Assembly: GCA_035610835.1 (NCBI GenBank)
Contig: CM069459.1
Span: 57,145,316-57,209,315, forward strand
Direction: 5' to 3'
Length of the DNA stretch: 64,000 nucleotides
Origin: Ophiura sarsii
Lineage: Eukaryota > Echinodermata > Ophiuroidea > Amphilepidida > Ophiuridae
Shown here piece after piece: positions 12,419 to 23,699 of the stretch. Below the pieces are notes generated by a model. It searched no databases and was not told the DNA's origin. It was given only the letters and a program-made list of their open reading frames with translations. Numbering within the stretch: position 1 is the stretch's first letter; the number at the start of each line of letters is the position of its first letter. Made by a program: the position numbers and the translations under genes.

Positions 12419-13039
12419 GCTATATACGGAATAACGCTGAATTACGTGGGATAATATAGATTCACCTTCACCGTAGAAAAGACTGAGAGCGTTGCATATA
12501 TCGTATATAGTGAAAGAGACGGAAATTACTGTTACAGCATCTTCTTTATATTTACTCGTATAACCTTAAAGCTATATATAATATGTATTACCAAAACTAG
12601 CGGCCTAAACCACGTACGGAATAAAGCTAAATAAGTATTCCCCGTACCCTATTCAAATGTTAACTACGGAAACAAATTCTCACCCCGCTTTATCGCCGTA
12701 TATATTTATCGCTCTTACCTGAATTTTCATAGAAGAAACCGTAAAAAAGGCGACAAATTTTGATATTAAGTCAGTAGTTTGTTGAGTCACACCCACAGCA
12801 TCATTCAATCAATGAGATGTGTGTAGAACTACAAACCATTATATGCCTCGGTTCGACATAAAATTAAACCTCGGTTGCCATTATTTGGGTAAAATCTCTC
12901 ATGATATGATACTAGTAGCAAATACTTGTTGTGCAAGAAGATAAAACAACGTAATTCGTAATTGGTAGAGTTTTTAAATGCCTCAATGGCAACGTTTTTA
13001 CAGCAGCACGCATGTGATATATAGGATCACCCACCTCTG
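12419..13039. other. Gene-free sequence
   Basis: AT-rich, with no inverted-repeat ends or coding frame that I can support. The recurring words GGAATAA/GTATATA near 12420-12720 suggest another old repeat, unclassified. Confidence 0.5.
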
Positions 13040-13042
13040 TTA

Positions 13043-13196
13043 GGGAGCACATTCAAAACTCGACCGCCCGGCAACCGCCGGTAAGTTCCGTGCAGTTCCG
13101 TGAGGTTGCAGCCGGTTTCTATTGTTCTAAACAATGATATGCGGTCCAACCGTGCGGACCGCCGGTTGCCGCGCGGTCGAGTTTTGATTTACTCCC
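13043..13196. mobile_element. Foldback MITE, TTA-flanked (PIF/Harbinger-like)
   Basis: Ends GGGAGCACATTCAAAACTCG and complement CGAGTTTTGATTTACTCCC, with TTA on both sides (13040-13042, 13197-13199). The arms continue through CGACCGCCCGGCAACCGCCG. A smaller inner hairpin GCGGTCC/GGACCGC lies in the middle. A 3-bp TTA duplication with GGG ends is typical of PIF/Harbinger derivatives. Confidence 0.7.
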
Positions 13197-13426
13197 TTAT
13201 CACTTTCGATGTGGCTGTTACTAGTTTTACCACTACACAACAGATTTGTCACAAACATTTCCCGATTTTTCAAAGTCCTAACTCAACGATTACTGAACCG
13301 ATACTAGGCATGTTTGTACTTATTTCAATGCATTTCTCATGGTGATACCAAATCTGGTAATGAAATTCAATAATTTTGACATTATTTTAAAAAAATTGTG
13401 AAATTTTGGAACGTCGTCTGTAACGA
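13197..13426 (+). mobile_element. piggyBac-like MITE, copy lacking its right end
   Basis: Starts TTATCACTTTCGATGTGGC (decayed TTAACACTTTCC end) and carries the family interior, including TGTTTGTACTTATTTCAATG and GGAACGTCGTCTG. It stops before the right terminal repeat. Directly abuts the TTA-flanked MITE. Confidence 0.6.
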
Positions 13427-14709
13427 TGGAAGTGGCTTCTCTACCCCCTCCTCATCTACGTCTATTCTTATTGTATTGTACTATTTTAGTCCTCGCAATA
13501 TTTATTACCTAAACGTGTGAGCTAATGAAGCGCAATAGCTACACTTACCAACATAAGGCTTGGAGATGCAATGCAATAATTGCCTACTTTACTTTATTTT
13601 GGTTCAGCGTTTGCATAGGTCAAATTAAAAACAAGGGAGTAATTCTGTTATACCCTTCACAGAGGTATTCATAGTGCATGATTTTTAAGAACGACGCATA
13701 CTATCGATGTAGGTGTGTAGAGTATAACAGAATTATGCCAAAACGGGGGAGAAAACAAATTTGGCTTTCCTCGATACATCTCTCACGAGCAAAGAATGCT
13801 TTTTCTTCAATTTTTTAAAAATCGCCAAATGCTAGGTAATAGCCCTACCCGAAATGCCTATGATATTATAAGTTTATTAATTTATAACTTCTCCACTAAG
13901 TAAAATATTGAAACTAAGAATGTCAACACTTTAAAAATAAAATGGGTTTGGAAATTTGGAAAATCATGGTATACGATATTCTCCAGTACAATAAAAGTGA
14001 CACCAACTTTTTATTTAATTTCAAGAATTACGAGATGGTAGTGGAATGTACGTACAAGCGAGGGATATTTAAAAGGGACACAATGTCATGTTGAATTCTT
14101 TTAATTTTAATAAATTTACTTCAGGATGAACATTAAAAATGGCCATTATTGTTGTTTCTACTAAAAAAAACCCAGCAAAACTTGATTAAAACAATGTTTT
14201 AAATATGTTGGAATACCACCCTTAACCATGTAAAATGCTGATCGGGCGCGATCAGCATTTTTTGAATCGACGTTTTGTTGTACTAAGAGGGCTGATTTTT
14301 CTTAATCCTTATAGGTGTAAGTTCATACATGAAATACAATTGTAAAAATATACAAATCCCAGTTTTTATCATATATTTTTGTAATTGAGGGCGCTGCCTC
14401 CACCACATCTCTTAATGCCCCTTTAACATGTTTAAAGCGTTTCTTCGCAAGATGCAATATCACCAATCTTCCCTATCTACAATATTGTCAAATTTGAAAA
14501 TGGTATTTACTCCCTTTTGCTTTGAGTCTCTTCCTTCCTTTGTAGATAGATACGGTATACAGAAAATCTTGGCAGTCTCTGATTGGTCAATCACAACATC
14601 GAGTGCGTAGCTGCAAAAGAGCAAATGCGAGTGCGACGCATCTCGTCATGAGGTAACTGTTTTCGACCAGGCTTATTTAAAGATAAAAGGTATACAAGTG
14701 TGTAAAATA
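13427..14709. other. Gene-free sequence with two small inverted repeats
   Basis: A 13-bp inverted repeat AATTCTGTTATAC at about 13640-13652 pairs with its complement at about 13721-13733. A strong hairpin ATGCTGATC...GATCAGCAT is at about 14234-14258. Neither has diagnostic flanks. No credible gene. Confidence 0.5.
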
Positions 14710-14955
14710 TTAACACTTTCCATGCGGCTATTAGTTTTACCATTATACAAAACAGATTTTTCAGAAACCTTTTCCAACTTTCAAAGTCTATCTCTTGGAT
14801 TACTGAAGTACGAGGCATGTTTGTACTTATTTCAATGCATTTCTCATTGTAATTCCAAATATGGAAATGAAATTTAATAATTTTGAAATTTTTTGAAACA
14901 TTTTGTGAAATTTTGGAATGTCGTCTGCAGACGCCTGCCACGTGGAAAGTGTTAA
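14710..14955 (+). mobile_element. piggyBac-like MITE (TTAA-flanked), copy 3
   Basis: TTAACACTTTCCATGCGGC at the left, GCCACGTGGAAAGTGTTAA at the right, TTAA at both edges. Interior GCATGTTTGTACTTATTTC and the right subterminal GTCGTCTGCAGACGCC match copies 1 and 4. Best-preserved plus-oriented copy in the window. Confidence 0.78.
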
Positions 14956-15712
14956 AAAAATAGAAAGGAATACACACCTTCTTTTCCTCATAATTTCAAA
15001 AGTATAACTTTAATTTTCCAAAATTTATGGTATTAGTGCAAAGCTTGAACTATTCTCTTCCAAGCGTTAAGCATACTCCACAACGCTCTGCCGCTGAGCG
15101 CAAGCGTTGACCACCGTAGTCCAGTCAATTTGTCGTGGTGGAGCTACTACGCATGTGTGAGAGCGCAACTAGAGTTCGAGCGTAGTGGAGTAAAAATGCT
15201 GAGCACTTTATAGATTTAGTCAAAATCTCATTTTGTTCAAAAGTTTGATAGATAGCTGAACCTTTTTGTGTCGCATTTATGGAATATCTATACGGAGAAG
15301 GTTGGCACTTGGCAGACTCTGATTGGTCAATTGCCACATAGAGTGTACAGCAAGCAAGAGCGGGATAAATTCTGTAGTGCGTGATCATACAGAATTGGTG
15401 CACCGTGCGAGATAGACTTATTCTTGGTGTGGCAGATATCTATTCATAATACGTACTAGTATTCGATAGTCGGCGGATATTGGACCAGGTCTTCGTGTTT
15501 TAGCGTACAACCATACATCAGTTATATTATATCGCCGAATATTTAACTGCAAAGAGACACAAATCTGTCTACAAGTGTCTTCATCTTTGAACTCCGCATC
15601 ACGTTAGGTAGGCCTACCATCTGGCGCTTAAGGTAGTGCAAAAGAAACACAACTCTGGCAACAATTTTCGTCATACTCTTTGCTGCACTTCCAGTCACGG
15701 TAAGTACAAATA
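14956..15712. other. Gene-free sequence with a degraded dispersed repeat
   Basis: The segment around 15560-15710 (ACAAATCTGTCTACAA and CTTTGCTGCACTTCCAGTCAC) recurs at 17243-17330, so it belongs to an unclassified dispersed repeat. No coding evidence. Confidence 0.5.
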
Positions 15713-16160
15713 AAGGGTTCAACAAAAGAAAGTATACACTTTGTTTATGTCATTTTGAGTAACATTCATTTTTTTTTGGACCAAACAGGCTAGATAGGCA
15801 TTTAGATGAATGTTTTAGGCATCATTTGATACCAAATTTCCCCCCTAACAACAAAGATAAACCATGATTAGCACCATTTAAAGAAAATTGGTCACTTTTC
15901 AAAAGTCACATTTTCAACGCACGCAAGCCGCGAGAAAATGCTGTGTGTGGCACTTTGAATGGCCGGGAATGAAATGGATATTGATCACACAGTGGGATGC
16001 GTTGGGTTGTGCCTGAACGAGCGAGCTATTTGATTATGGACAGGTAACATGTGTGGTCTTTTCTTCCCGCGTAGTGTATCTAGCCTGTTTGGTCAAAAAA
16101 AAAATGAATGTTACTCAAAATGACATAAACAAAGTGTACACTTTCTTTTGTTGAACCCTT
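15713..16160. mobile_element. MITE with ~85-bp terminal inverted repeats
   Basis: The left arm begins AAGGGTTCAACAAAAGAAAGT and runs through AGTAACATTCATTTTTTTTT to CAAACAGGCTAGATA. The right arm is its near-perfect complement ending TTGAACCCTT. TA lies at each outer edge (15711-15712, 16161-16162), consistent with a Tc1/mariner-type target. Non-coding centre of about 280 bp. Confidence 0.7.
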
Positions 16161-16162
16161 TA

Positions 16163-16660
16163 CATCGTTAGTGCGACAGATATAAACACAACACAACAAG
16201 AAAGTAACCACTTTTTTCGAGACACCCTGTATTTAATTCCTTGGGCCCTAAATAAATTCAAAATATGGGAAAGAAAAGAAATTTTCTCTTGCACATTTTG
16301 ATACCTCATTTGTTACAATGATGCAGTTTCCATTGTTGCACTTAGCCCTATACCCATTTGAAAAGATCTTAAACAAAACAGTAAATCTAAAGTGTACTAC
16401 TTCCTTTTCTCCATGAAAAGAAAATTCTAATCCGAACATCTCACTACGTCAATTGTTTCCAACACCTGTAAGAGGAAGACACACACGATACTGATGGATT
16501 TGTGGTTAATTTTGACAATACTTTTTATTTTCATTTTTTGTTTTGATTAAACAAATCCCATGAGCAAAACAAACCTTGAAAATTACCTTTTGCCAGCACC
16601 TCTGGGTGTTGGATTTTCCCCAAATGGGTTATATTGAATGATTTCATTTTAAAGTCACCA
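16163..16660. other. Gene-free sequence
   Basis: Ordinary AT-rich sequence; short frames on the minus strand show no recognisable domain. Confidence 0.5.
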
Positions 16661-16667
16661 TCATGTT

Positions 16668-16748
16668 TAAAATAATAAAATATAAGGGAATTTCGGGAAT
16701 CGAACCCGTATCTCCGTTTATAAAAGATAGGATCACAGTAGCACGCCA
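16668..16748 (-). tRNA. tRNA-like pseudogene
   Basis: On the minus strand a B-box-like GGGTTCGATTCCC is preceded by GTGGCGTGCTACTGTG and an anticodon-like loop around TTTATAA. The T arm pairs, but the acceptor and D arms do not. It reads as a decayed tRNA or the head of a short retroposon. Confidence 0.35.
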
Positions 16749-16804
16749 CAGAGATTGGACGCTAGAAGTGGCATCATGTTATTAATACACCATTGAACTA
16801 TTCA

Positions 16805-17215
16805 ATTTGTAATGACATGATAGTCCTTATTTTTGAAAAAGCGGTAAGCAACTTCGAAATTTTTGGCCACAAAAATGGCATCATTTTGTCCGGACCGATA
16901 GCCGATTCAACGTGATTCTTTATTTACACTCACCTATGACCTAGTGAGTGACGACACATTTTTAATATTACGACGGACCATTCACGTCAGAATTTTACAG
17001 TAAAGTATAGGTGAACACTTGGCATATGCGACAATTAATTTTGTAAGGGGATGATGCTGATTAATGTGGATATTTACCTCGCTAGTTACTATTCTGGTGT
17101 TACTCGCCAGTTATGCTCTCAGAATTACATCGTTAGTAAGTTACGCTACAGTTAGGGCATAACTACTAGGGAGGTAGCTTACCTCCCTTTTAAGTTACGC
17201 TAGTTTGGTGCACTC
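16805..17215 (+). repeat. Dispersed repeat with palindromic GGGAGGTAGCTTACCTCCC end, copy 1
   Basis: Shares long segments with 40935-41307, for example GCGACAATTAATTTTGTAAG, CTCGCTAGTTACTATTCTGG and CGCCAGTTATGCTCTCAGAA. It ends in a near-perfect 19-bp palindrome followed by TTAAGTTA. No coding potential. Probably a non-autonomous element; superfamily not assigned. Confidence 0.65.
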
Positions 17216-17608
17216 GGCCGTATATGATATACATTATGTTGCACTACCAGTCACCGTAAAGAAAGACAAACCTGTCTACAAATTATTTTGATCATCTTTG
17301 CACAAATTCCAGTCACGATGCAAGTCGTACGCCAGTGCAGCAGTTATACAAGGGGCGGTCCTTAAGGTCCTTAAAAGGGGATCAGAAAAAAGGTGCTTAA
17401 GGGGGGGGGGGGGGGGGGGGGGCGGTAAAAAGGTGGGTATTTCAGTGGCGTAGCCAGGGGGCGAGTCGTGTCGGTTGAGATTGGCACTGTCGGTTAATTT
17501 GACAAGAGGAATCATGGAATTATGATGGTCAAAAGTACACAGATGCGTGCATGTGTCCACAAAATGCAATATTTGTTGATACAAATTTGTCTAGAGCCAA
17601 AATGAACC
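17216..17608. other. Gene-free sequence with G tract and hAT-like end
   Basis: A 22-base G run at 17401-17422, followed at about 17447 by CAGTGGCGTAGCCAGGGGGC. That word resembles the ends of widespread hAT-type elements and recurs in altered form near 48440, 55230 and 58377. No gene. Confidence 0.5.
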
Positions 17609-17924
17609 TTAAAGGGAAGCGGTCATGGTGAGGATTCTAACGAAAATTGAATAGCGCGTGGCGACTATTTGAATCTAAACAAGTTGGACATTGGCGCAGT
17701 CTGTAATTGTTCTACGTATGTTTACATGCAAGCGGTATTGTGTGCGACTCTACAACAATCTTTTAACCCAATGTGAACGGCGCGCTCAATCAACCATCCT
17801 TCATTTGATTCAACGCATTTTCTATCGTGTGATATAAGTGATGTATTAGTTATTAGCTAATGTTTAGCTGGACCAACAATCGCCGTCAGCGGTTCTTTTC
17901 CTCACCATGACCGCTTTCCTTTAA
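17609..17924. mobile_element. TTAA-flanked MITE with AGGGAAGCGGTCATGG ends
   Basis: TTAA at 17609-17612 and 17921-17924. Inverted ends AGGGAAGCGGTCATGGTGAGG and CCTCACCATGACCGCTTTCCT differ by one base. 316 bp, non-coding. The TTAA target fits piggyBac or Kolobok derivatives; the ends differ from the CACTTTCC family. Confidence 0.72.
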
Positions 17925-18168
17925 TCATAGCTAAAATAAGTGTAAAGTCGAAAACTTTCGCGCGCGCGCATCTTTAGTCTGAACAATTTTGTCGGTTCAA
18001 TTGCAGTTCTTACCCAACCCCCAATATAAAAAAATCTATCTACGTCAACGGTTTTTTTTACCAGCGATCACGAGTATCTATGCACACCCCCTAAAGACTG
18101 AACGATTTTCAATACAGAACTAAACGGAGGGATTCCAAGTCTCTCCAAGACTGTTGATTTTCTATACT

Positions 18169-18454
18169 CAGGGCGGATTTAGAGGGGGGCGCGCGGTGCC
18201 CTTATTTTTGACACGCCGCCCTGCGCCCCCTTATTTTTGACAGGGCGCCTGCGCCCCCCTTATTTTTGACAGGGCGCCTTTTTGACAGGGCGCCTGACTT
18301 TGTGTGGGCGCCCAGGCGTCCCTATTAGGCCCCCTATTATACCATTAAATGATGTATGAATGGTAAAACCATATGATTATTGAAAACATTTGCTCCTTCT
18401 TTAAAATGAATATTGCATTCAGAAATGGCTGCAAATCGATGACTTTGAGGTATC

Positions 18455-18499
<45 letters not shown>

Positions 18500-18815
18500 G
18501 TTAAGTCTTATATAGCGCCGGTATCCGCCAAAAATGACGCTCATGGCGCTTGTTGCATATACAACCACTTGAACAAAAAATATTTACAGTGCATAAAGTT
18601 CAAGTCTTAGTAATAGTATATTCATCATAAGGCCTTTCACAATTAATTTTGAGTTTCCTGTTGCCGCGCGCGTCAAAAATTGAGAATTACAAAATATTTT
18701 AAAAAAAAATCGCCCGCAAGGGGCTCTGCCCCCTTTACCCCCGCAAAGGGCTGCCCCCTCTTGACCCCCGTTTTGGTGCCCCCCCCCCCATTGAGAAATC
18801 CTGGATCCGCCCCTG
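18169..18815. mobile_element. hAT-like non-autonomous element with CAGGGCGGAT ends
   Basis: Left CAGGGCGGATTTAGAGG, right CCTGGATCCGCCCCTG. The interior repeats a phrase like CCCCCTTATTTTTGACAGGGCGCC several times, then includes an ATA trinucleotide run. Ends of the form CAGGGGCGGATCCAGG are common in hAT-type MITEs. A clean 8-bp target duplication is not visible; ATACT occurs near both sides. Confidence 0.5.
18455..18499. repeat. ATA/AAT microsatellite
   Basis: About 15 copies of AAT, followed by TATAGCGCCGGTATCCGCC and CTCATGGCGCTTG. The same pairing of an AAT run with a GCGCC-type hairpin is seen at the 3' ends of LINE and SINE elements. Confidence 0.9.
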
Positions 18816-18833
18816 ATACTGTTGATTATCTTA

Positions 18834-19340
18834 AAGCGTTGTCACACCTAGCCATTTGGCTCGCCGATGCTATACCGTTTGGCAATTTTCGAGGATCGGT
18901 AATTGTACGGTAGCGCAACGGTATCACATCGCTAGAACGGTATAGTACATCGTTAGTACATCGGCAAGACTACGGTCAGGGATTCTATTAAAGCGCTGTC
19001 ACACCTAGCCGATTTGGCTTGCCAGAGCTATACCGGAGCACAAATTTGGCGATCGTCGGGGATCGGTACTAGTAGTACGGTAGCGCGACGGTATCACATC
19101 GGTAATAACGGTAGTACATCGTCAGAACATCGTCAGAACATCGGCGAAAAAAATTAGCAACGGCAGGAGAAATTTTTGAACATGCTCACAAATTTCTGCC
19201 GTTGCGCTGCCGAAGCGAGCAACAGGACTACAACGGCACTACAACGGCAGTACTCCGGTATGGCTTCGTTAAGTGTCGGTAGAGCACCGGTAGCGCCCCG
19301 TAATGGCCTCATAGTAGCAGGGGTGTGCCACTCAACTTGC
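18834..19340. mobile_element. Lattice MITE, GCTGTCACACCTAGCC family (ACGGTAGTACATCG lattice)
   Basis: Two left-type ends, GCGTTGTCACACCTAGCC at about 18837 and GCGCTGTCACACCTAGCC at about 18990. Each is followed by GCTATACCG and then dense ACGGTA/TACATCG words. The central palindrome-like TTTTGAACATGCTCAC lies at 19174-19189. The right terminal repeat is not clear. Termini and centre relate it to the elements at 7714-8672, 19793-20648 and 41440-42190. Confidence 0.55.
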
Positions 19341-19660
19341 CGATCTGAAGCTTCTTTTGTTTAACCAGTGACGTCACTGGCGAGTGTCCCAATGTTGATG
19401 GCACTGTTTGTGTCGTCTGCTTTTGGTATAATTAATTGAAGTTTACACGGAATTGTTGGAAAAATTCCCCAAAATGGTGCGGTTTTGAAAGTCTGAAATA
19501 TATGATACTTCATGATTCATTATTTATTTTAGGTATTTTACTTAATTCACTCACTTTACACCATACCGTCGTTGTTTGTGTACTACGGAATTGCTTCAAG
19601 TCTATGTTCTTACGATGTCCTGACGATGTACTACCGTTCCAATGGACCTCTTAACATGCT
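19341..19660. other. Gene-free sequence
   Basis: No gene, RNA or clear repeat seen. Confidence 0.5.
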
Positions 19661-19661
19661 T

Positions 19662-19792
19662 AAGGTGCGTTCATACTCCCGTCGTTGCGCATCGGCCGAC
19701 GTCGATGGACATCAGCGCGCGAGTTGAAGCAATGTCAACTTTTATCCATCGACGTCGGTCGATGCGCAACGACGGGAGTATGAACGCACCTT
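19662..19792. mobile_element. Foldback MITE, TTA-flanked
   Basis: 131-bp palindrome. The arms of about 48 bp start AGGTGCGTTCATACTCCCGT and carry one mismatch, around a centre of about 30 bp. TTA lies outside each end. The ends match the 55-bp element at 6059-6113. Likely a PIF/Harbinger-type derivative. Confidence 0.75.
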
Positions 19793-20648
19793 TACATGTA
19801 TCCGTGTGAGCTGGGCGGCCCTTTACCGTGTGAAAATGGGTGCGAACGGCGGCACACACGGTGGGCCGTTTTCCGTCCGTTGAACACGTTCAGGGGACAT
19901 TGCCGGTCACCGGAGTTTTGAGCATGTTCAAAACTCCTGGCGGGTGAGTAAAAGCGGCGGCGAACAATGAGAGTCCGGTATGAGGACGGTATAAGGACGG
20001 CGCACCCGTTTCGCACCCGTTTCGCGCCCGTTCGCAGGGCGGTGATGGACGGTGGTGGACGTAGACAATTTCAGCGATGGGCTGCGAACGGGCGCATGTC
20101 CTGGTTAACCGTTCGCAGAACGGAGTCTCACAAATAAATAAGTGAATATGGCAAAAACAAACAAACCAAAAAACCAAAACATGTTTAGCGTCTGAACTAT
20201 CGGCCGGTACCCAGGCGTTACGACCGGTGAGAACCCGGTATAGAGGTGGTATTAACACGGTGAGGACACGGTGAGAACGGTAAGCTAAAACTGTATGAGA
20301 CCGGTGAGCCCGGTATCAGGCCGGTGATAACCCGGTACAGACTCGGTGTAGAAAGGTATCGACCGAATGACACAGTGAGGAGGTGTTATGCACCCGGTGA
20401 GAACGGTAAGCTACAAATGTATGAGGGCGGTGAGCCCGGTACTCGGCCGGTGAGGAACCAGTATATAACGGTATGGACCGGTGACCACAACAAAAAATCA
20501 ATGCGCCCGTTGACATTTTTTTACTGAACTCTGTTGTTTTTCTATTAGACGGTAAGGTGGCCGACTATCACCTCCGCCCTGCGAACAACGGGCGAAACGT
20601 ATTTTTCGGTAAGGCGGCCCAGCTCACACGGATACATGTGAGGGGCCC
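19793..20648. mobile_element. Lattice MITE, CCGGTGAGAAC lattice
   Basis: The subterminal inverted repeat ACATGTATCCGTGTGAGCTG (left, about 19794) pairs with CAGCTCACACGGATACATGT (right, about 20617). The right end then continues GAGGGGCC; the matching outer bases on the left are missing where the previous MITE abuts. The interior is packed with CCGGTGAG, GGTATAG and CGCCCGTT words in both orientations. The palindrome TTTTGAGCATGTTCAAAA is at 19916-19933. Overlapping short frames here are lattice by-products. Confidence 0.65.
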
Positions 20649-20657
20649 ATAAGCAAT

Positions 20658-21380
20658 ATTAGCTCTTGTAGGTTTGCAAATGGTGTAATATCAACTCGAA
20701 TGTATTGATATGCCTTGGCATACAGGAATACTGCCTATCAGTCAAATTTTCGTTTTTATAAGTCAAGTTACAGTGATGCCTCGTATGCGCTGCTAAATCT
20801 TTAACATGATATTCACTTTATGAGTTTTTCTTATGTGCAACCTTCAGAATAATCAATCAGGTAGTCAATGGTAGAAAATTATCACTTCGAGGGACTCGCA
20901 ATCCCTCCATTTAGTCCTGTATATTGAAGATCTCTTAGTTATTAGAACAATCAAATATGACTTTTGCATGGTACTCTTGGTGAGGGGTAAACTTAATGGT
21001 TGCCCTGATCCGGGCCTTGCTAATCAGAGAGCATGTTTTCCTAATAAATTAGTCACCTTCATTGTTCATAGTCTGTTAAAGAAATATGTGACATTTAGGA
21101 CTGTTTTAATTTACCGATAGGTATGTTTCGTCTCTTAGAAGTGGCCAAATGAATAGCACTTAGGCGATATTTCGCTGTTTTTCATCCGTTTCCGCCACAC
21201 TAAATGGAATATTGGTTTTCACTGCATCTCCAAAGAGTACAACTATTGTCAGATCAATTTACAATGAATGTGTAGCTGAGGTTCCAAGCTATACAATTGT
21301 GTAATATTTCATAAGACTGGCATATATAATAACAGAGTTAGTATGAGGAAGGAGGTAGAACTTATTGAATGACCCTCGTA
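20658..21380 (+). mobile_element. Mariner-type non-autonomous element, left-truncated copy
   Basis: Aligns with the right two-thirds of the element at 56433-57494 (shared TATCAACTCGAATGTATTG-like start, GCAACCTTCAGAATAATCAA, TTCATCCGTTTCCGCCACAC). It ends TTATTGAATGACCCTCGTA, the mariner-like terminal repeat next to TA. No transposase frame. Confidence 0.65.
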
Positions 21381-21429
21381 GAAGGCTGATACTGCACCCT
21401 TGAATAATTTAATTTTGCATAATGATGTT

Positions 21430-22030
21430 AAAGGCCTTTCCGGATCTCAAGTGTTTGCCCTGGGCAAAAGTCACATGACACGATACGAACCCGAGTCGAC
21501 ACTGTCCATCTACAATCCCATGGTGCAATGTATGATAAATCACGTGATATAATACTGGCTGTGATACGTTTGACAAACCTTGCGTTGAGATCACGTACGA
21601 ACAAAATAAATGGTCTAGAATTATTTCCAAAAGTAGGATTATTCATTACATTTCAATCATAATTAAATTCTTTTACGAAATAGAATCAACTTTTGGGCGA
21701 GAACATCTGATAAAAATGTATAATAACCGAAATTTAAGGCATTTTATTCCTCGAATGTAGCGGGTAGTGGGTATGGTCGACAATATATAGATTTGTTTCA
21801 GATTATTTACCGTCGCCTCGGCTAGCTCAGTGGAAGAGCGTATGGCTCTGAATCAGCGGTCACGGGTTCGACTCCTACCACGGGCATCCATTATTATTTT
21901 GATTTTTTGAGATCGTATATTATCTATCATGAACCCGATCCTGATACTTATTATTTGTCCATATTTTCTTACTTTAATTTGGAATGTAAAATTATTAATG
22001 ATTTCGCATGAGTTTGCCTGCCCGTATACT
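21430..22030 (+). repeat. Repeat carrying a tRNA-like module, copy A
   Basis: Begins AAGGCCTTTCCGGATCTCAA, then GTGTTTGCCCTGGGCAAAA. After about 390 bp it reaches a tRNA-like sequence (21823-21894), and continues with an AT-rich tail containing TTTAATTTGGAATGTAAAAT. The same order is found at 31690-32221 (minus) and 44140-44720 (plus). A leading non-tRNA block of about 350-390 bp is unlike a classical SINE, where the tRNA head comes first. Confidence 0.65.
21823..21894 (+). tRNA. tRNA-Gln(CUG)-like sequence inside repeat copy A
   Basis: TAGCTCAGTGGAAGAGC gives a perfect 4-bp D stem. The anticodon loop CTCTGAA reads CTG. The B box is GGTTCGACTCC. The acceptor stem is partly complementary and the T stem only partly pairs. 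More likely a repeat component than a working tRNA gene. Confidence 0.45.
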
Positions 22031-22819
22031 AGGCCTACCACCTTCCTGGTACCAGTCGATATTACTATCAGACACTCGCAAGCACGTACTGCAGTTTGTA
22101 CATGTTGTAAGTGTTGTAATCGATAAAGAAATCAATCGGCTAATGTTTTTCAATAGACATTCTTGATACGGCTATGCAGTCAGTACGCAACAGTCGCTTT
22201 TAAAAGCGTGACCTTGCCGATTTCTAACCCGCAGAATGATCGATTTCAGGATGTCTCCCTTTAGCTAAATACCCTATGTCAGCCTTACGACAAGTTAGTT
22301 TTACCAGCATACACTGCGATAGGATCAGTTTGCAGCCAAATAGCTAGATAGGTATAATCACCGTAATTTTCTTAATAATATGGGACCAAATTGACCATTT
22401 TTGGTCCACAAACAGTGATTTTATCGCTTATTTTAGAATCTGACAACTTTTGTGACTTTGCTTCTTGTAACTATTCACTTGACTGGACTAAGAATCGTAC
22501 GATATTTTAAGAGCAATTTTCATACTAACGGAAGTTCAAGCTTTAATTTCATATCAAAATCATTGATGCCCGAGTTCTTTTTTGATGAGAAAATCGAGTC
22601 TTAATTTTCAGCGATTTTCGGTCAGAAAACGAAACTTACGATCCCCCGTTAGGCCTCGCCAACTTGATTTTTAGTTTCCTATAACCCGCCCGCGCTTCAT
22701 TTTCATGCCCGCGTTTGAATTCATTAGAAATTTTGGGAAAAAATACCGTTTTTGCAATGAAAACGTCCGAATGTATGTATTTTGTGTGATGAAATTGTGA
22801 AAAATGATTTTGACGAGAA
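22031..22819. other. Gene-free sequence
   Basis: AT-rich; no supported gene or repeat boundaries. Confidence 0.5.
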
Positions 22820-22960
22820 AAAAAATATCATATGAAATTGTGCCGAGCAGAAGGATCGATTTCGAACCCCGGACCTCTCGCTCTTCAGTCTAACGCTCTA
22901 CCATCTGAGCTATCAAGCGAAACTAATTCCATTCGTGAGATTTAAACACTTCATCAACAA
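22820..22960 (-). repeat. tRNA-Phe-derived SINE-like repeat, copy 3
   Basis: On the minus strand TAGCTCAGATGGTAGAGCG is followed by TTAGACTGAAGAG (loop CTGAAGA, anticodon GAA), very close to eukaryotic tRNA-Phe, then GGTCCGGGGTTCGAA. A 5-base insertion (AATCG) interrupts the T arm. Flanks AATTCCATTCGTGAGATTTA and TTCTGCTCGGCACAATTTCA match copies 1 and 2. Confidence 0.65.
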
Positions 22961-23699
22961 CCCAACGACGGTACGAAATGAATATAGCTCGAGCCAGATT
23001 CGGACACCCATTTTATTAACTATTCACTTGACTGGACTAAATAATTTCATAATATTTTAAGCATGTTTCTAGTTACAAAAGACTATGAATAATATGATAC
23101 CATCAATACAATTGGTGCTTAATTCTTCAAAAAGGGAATATTTACTGTAAATTTGGCTTTAGTTTCGTCAAGTTTTTCTCGAATTCGGCTATGTGTGATG
23201 ACAATAATTTGCACCGAAAATGCAACATGTCATGAAGTCACAGCTAATATTAGATAATATAATTCGCATAATATGCCTTTTTATTTTACAATTTCATGGC
23301 AAATGTGTTTGAAATGTGTGATTATAATCATGAAAAGAGCTCATTTACATCGTGCTATTACGAGGTCAACTATGACTGCGAAGCAGTATCGTTACGGGTG
23401 AATACTTCCGGGTCACTTTGCTGGGTTAGAAAAGGAATGACTTTTCGTGTGGTTGCATACTGGCTGTATGTGGCTATGTTCTAAACTTTAAAAAAAATTG
23501 AAATGGAATCGTTTGTATTTTTAAAATTTAATAAATGGCGCGGTTCACTGATTTCGCGGTTAATGACACGGAAGCAGTATTCTTTTCGGAATTAATCATT
23601 CTTATGTCAAAACTGTATCTATAGCTCACTCAGCCTAGATGGAATCCTCCCTATCCCTGGTATCCCCCTTCCGACCACAATTATCAGTGATTGAGACAC
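22961..23699. other. Gene-free sequence
   Basis: No supported gene. CTATTCACTTGACTGGACTA at about 23020 is repeated from about 22472, so part of this stretch is an old duplication. Confidence 0.5.

Noticed and set aside
14232..14261. Hairpin followed by T run, like a bacterial terminator
   Set aside because: The setting is eukaryotic and there is no gene next to it.
14591..14977. 128-codon minus-strand frame
   Set aside because: It overlaps a complete TTAA-flanked MITE; composition is that of the element.
19890..20258. 122-codon minus-strand frame
   Set aside because: It consists of lattice words of a MITE.
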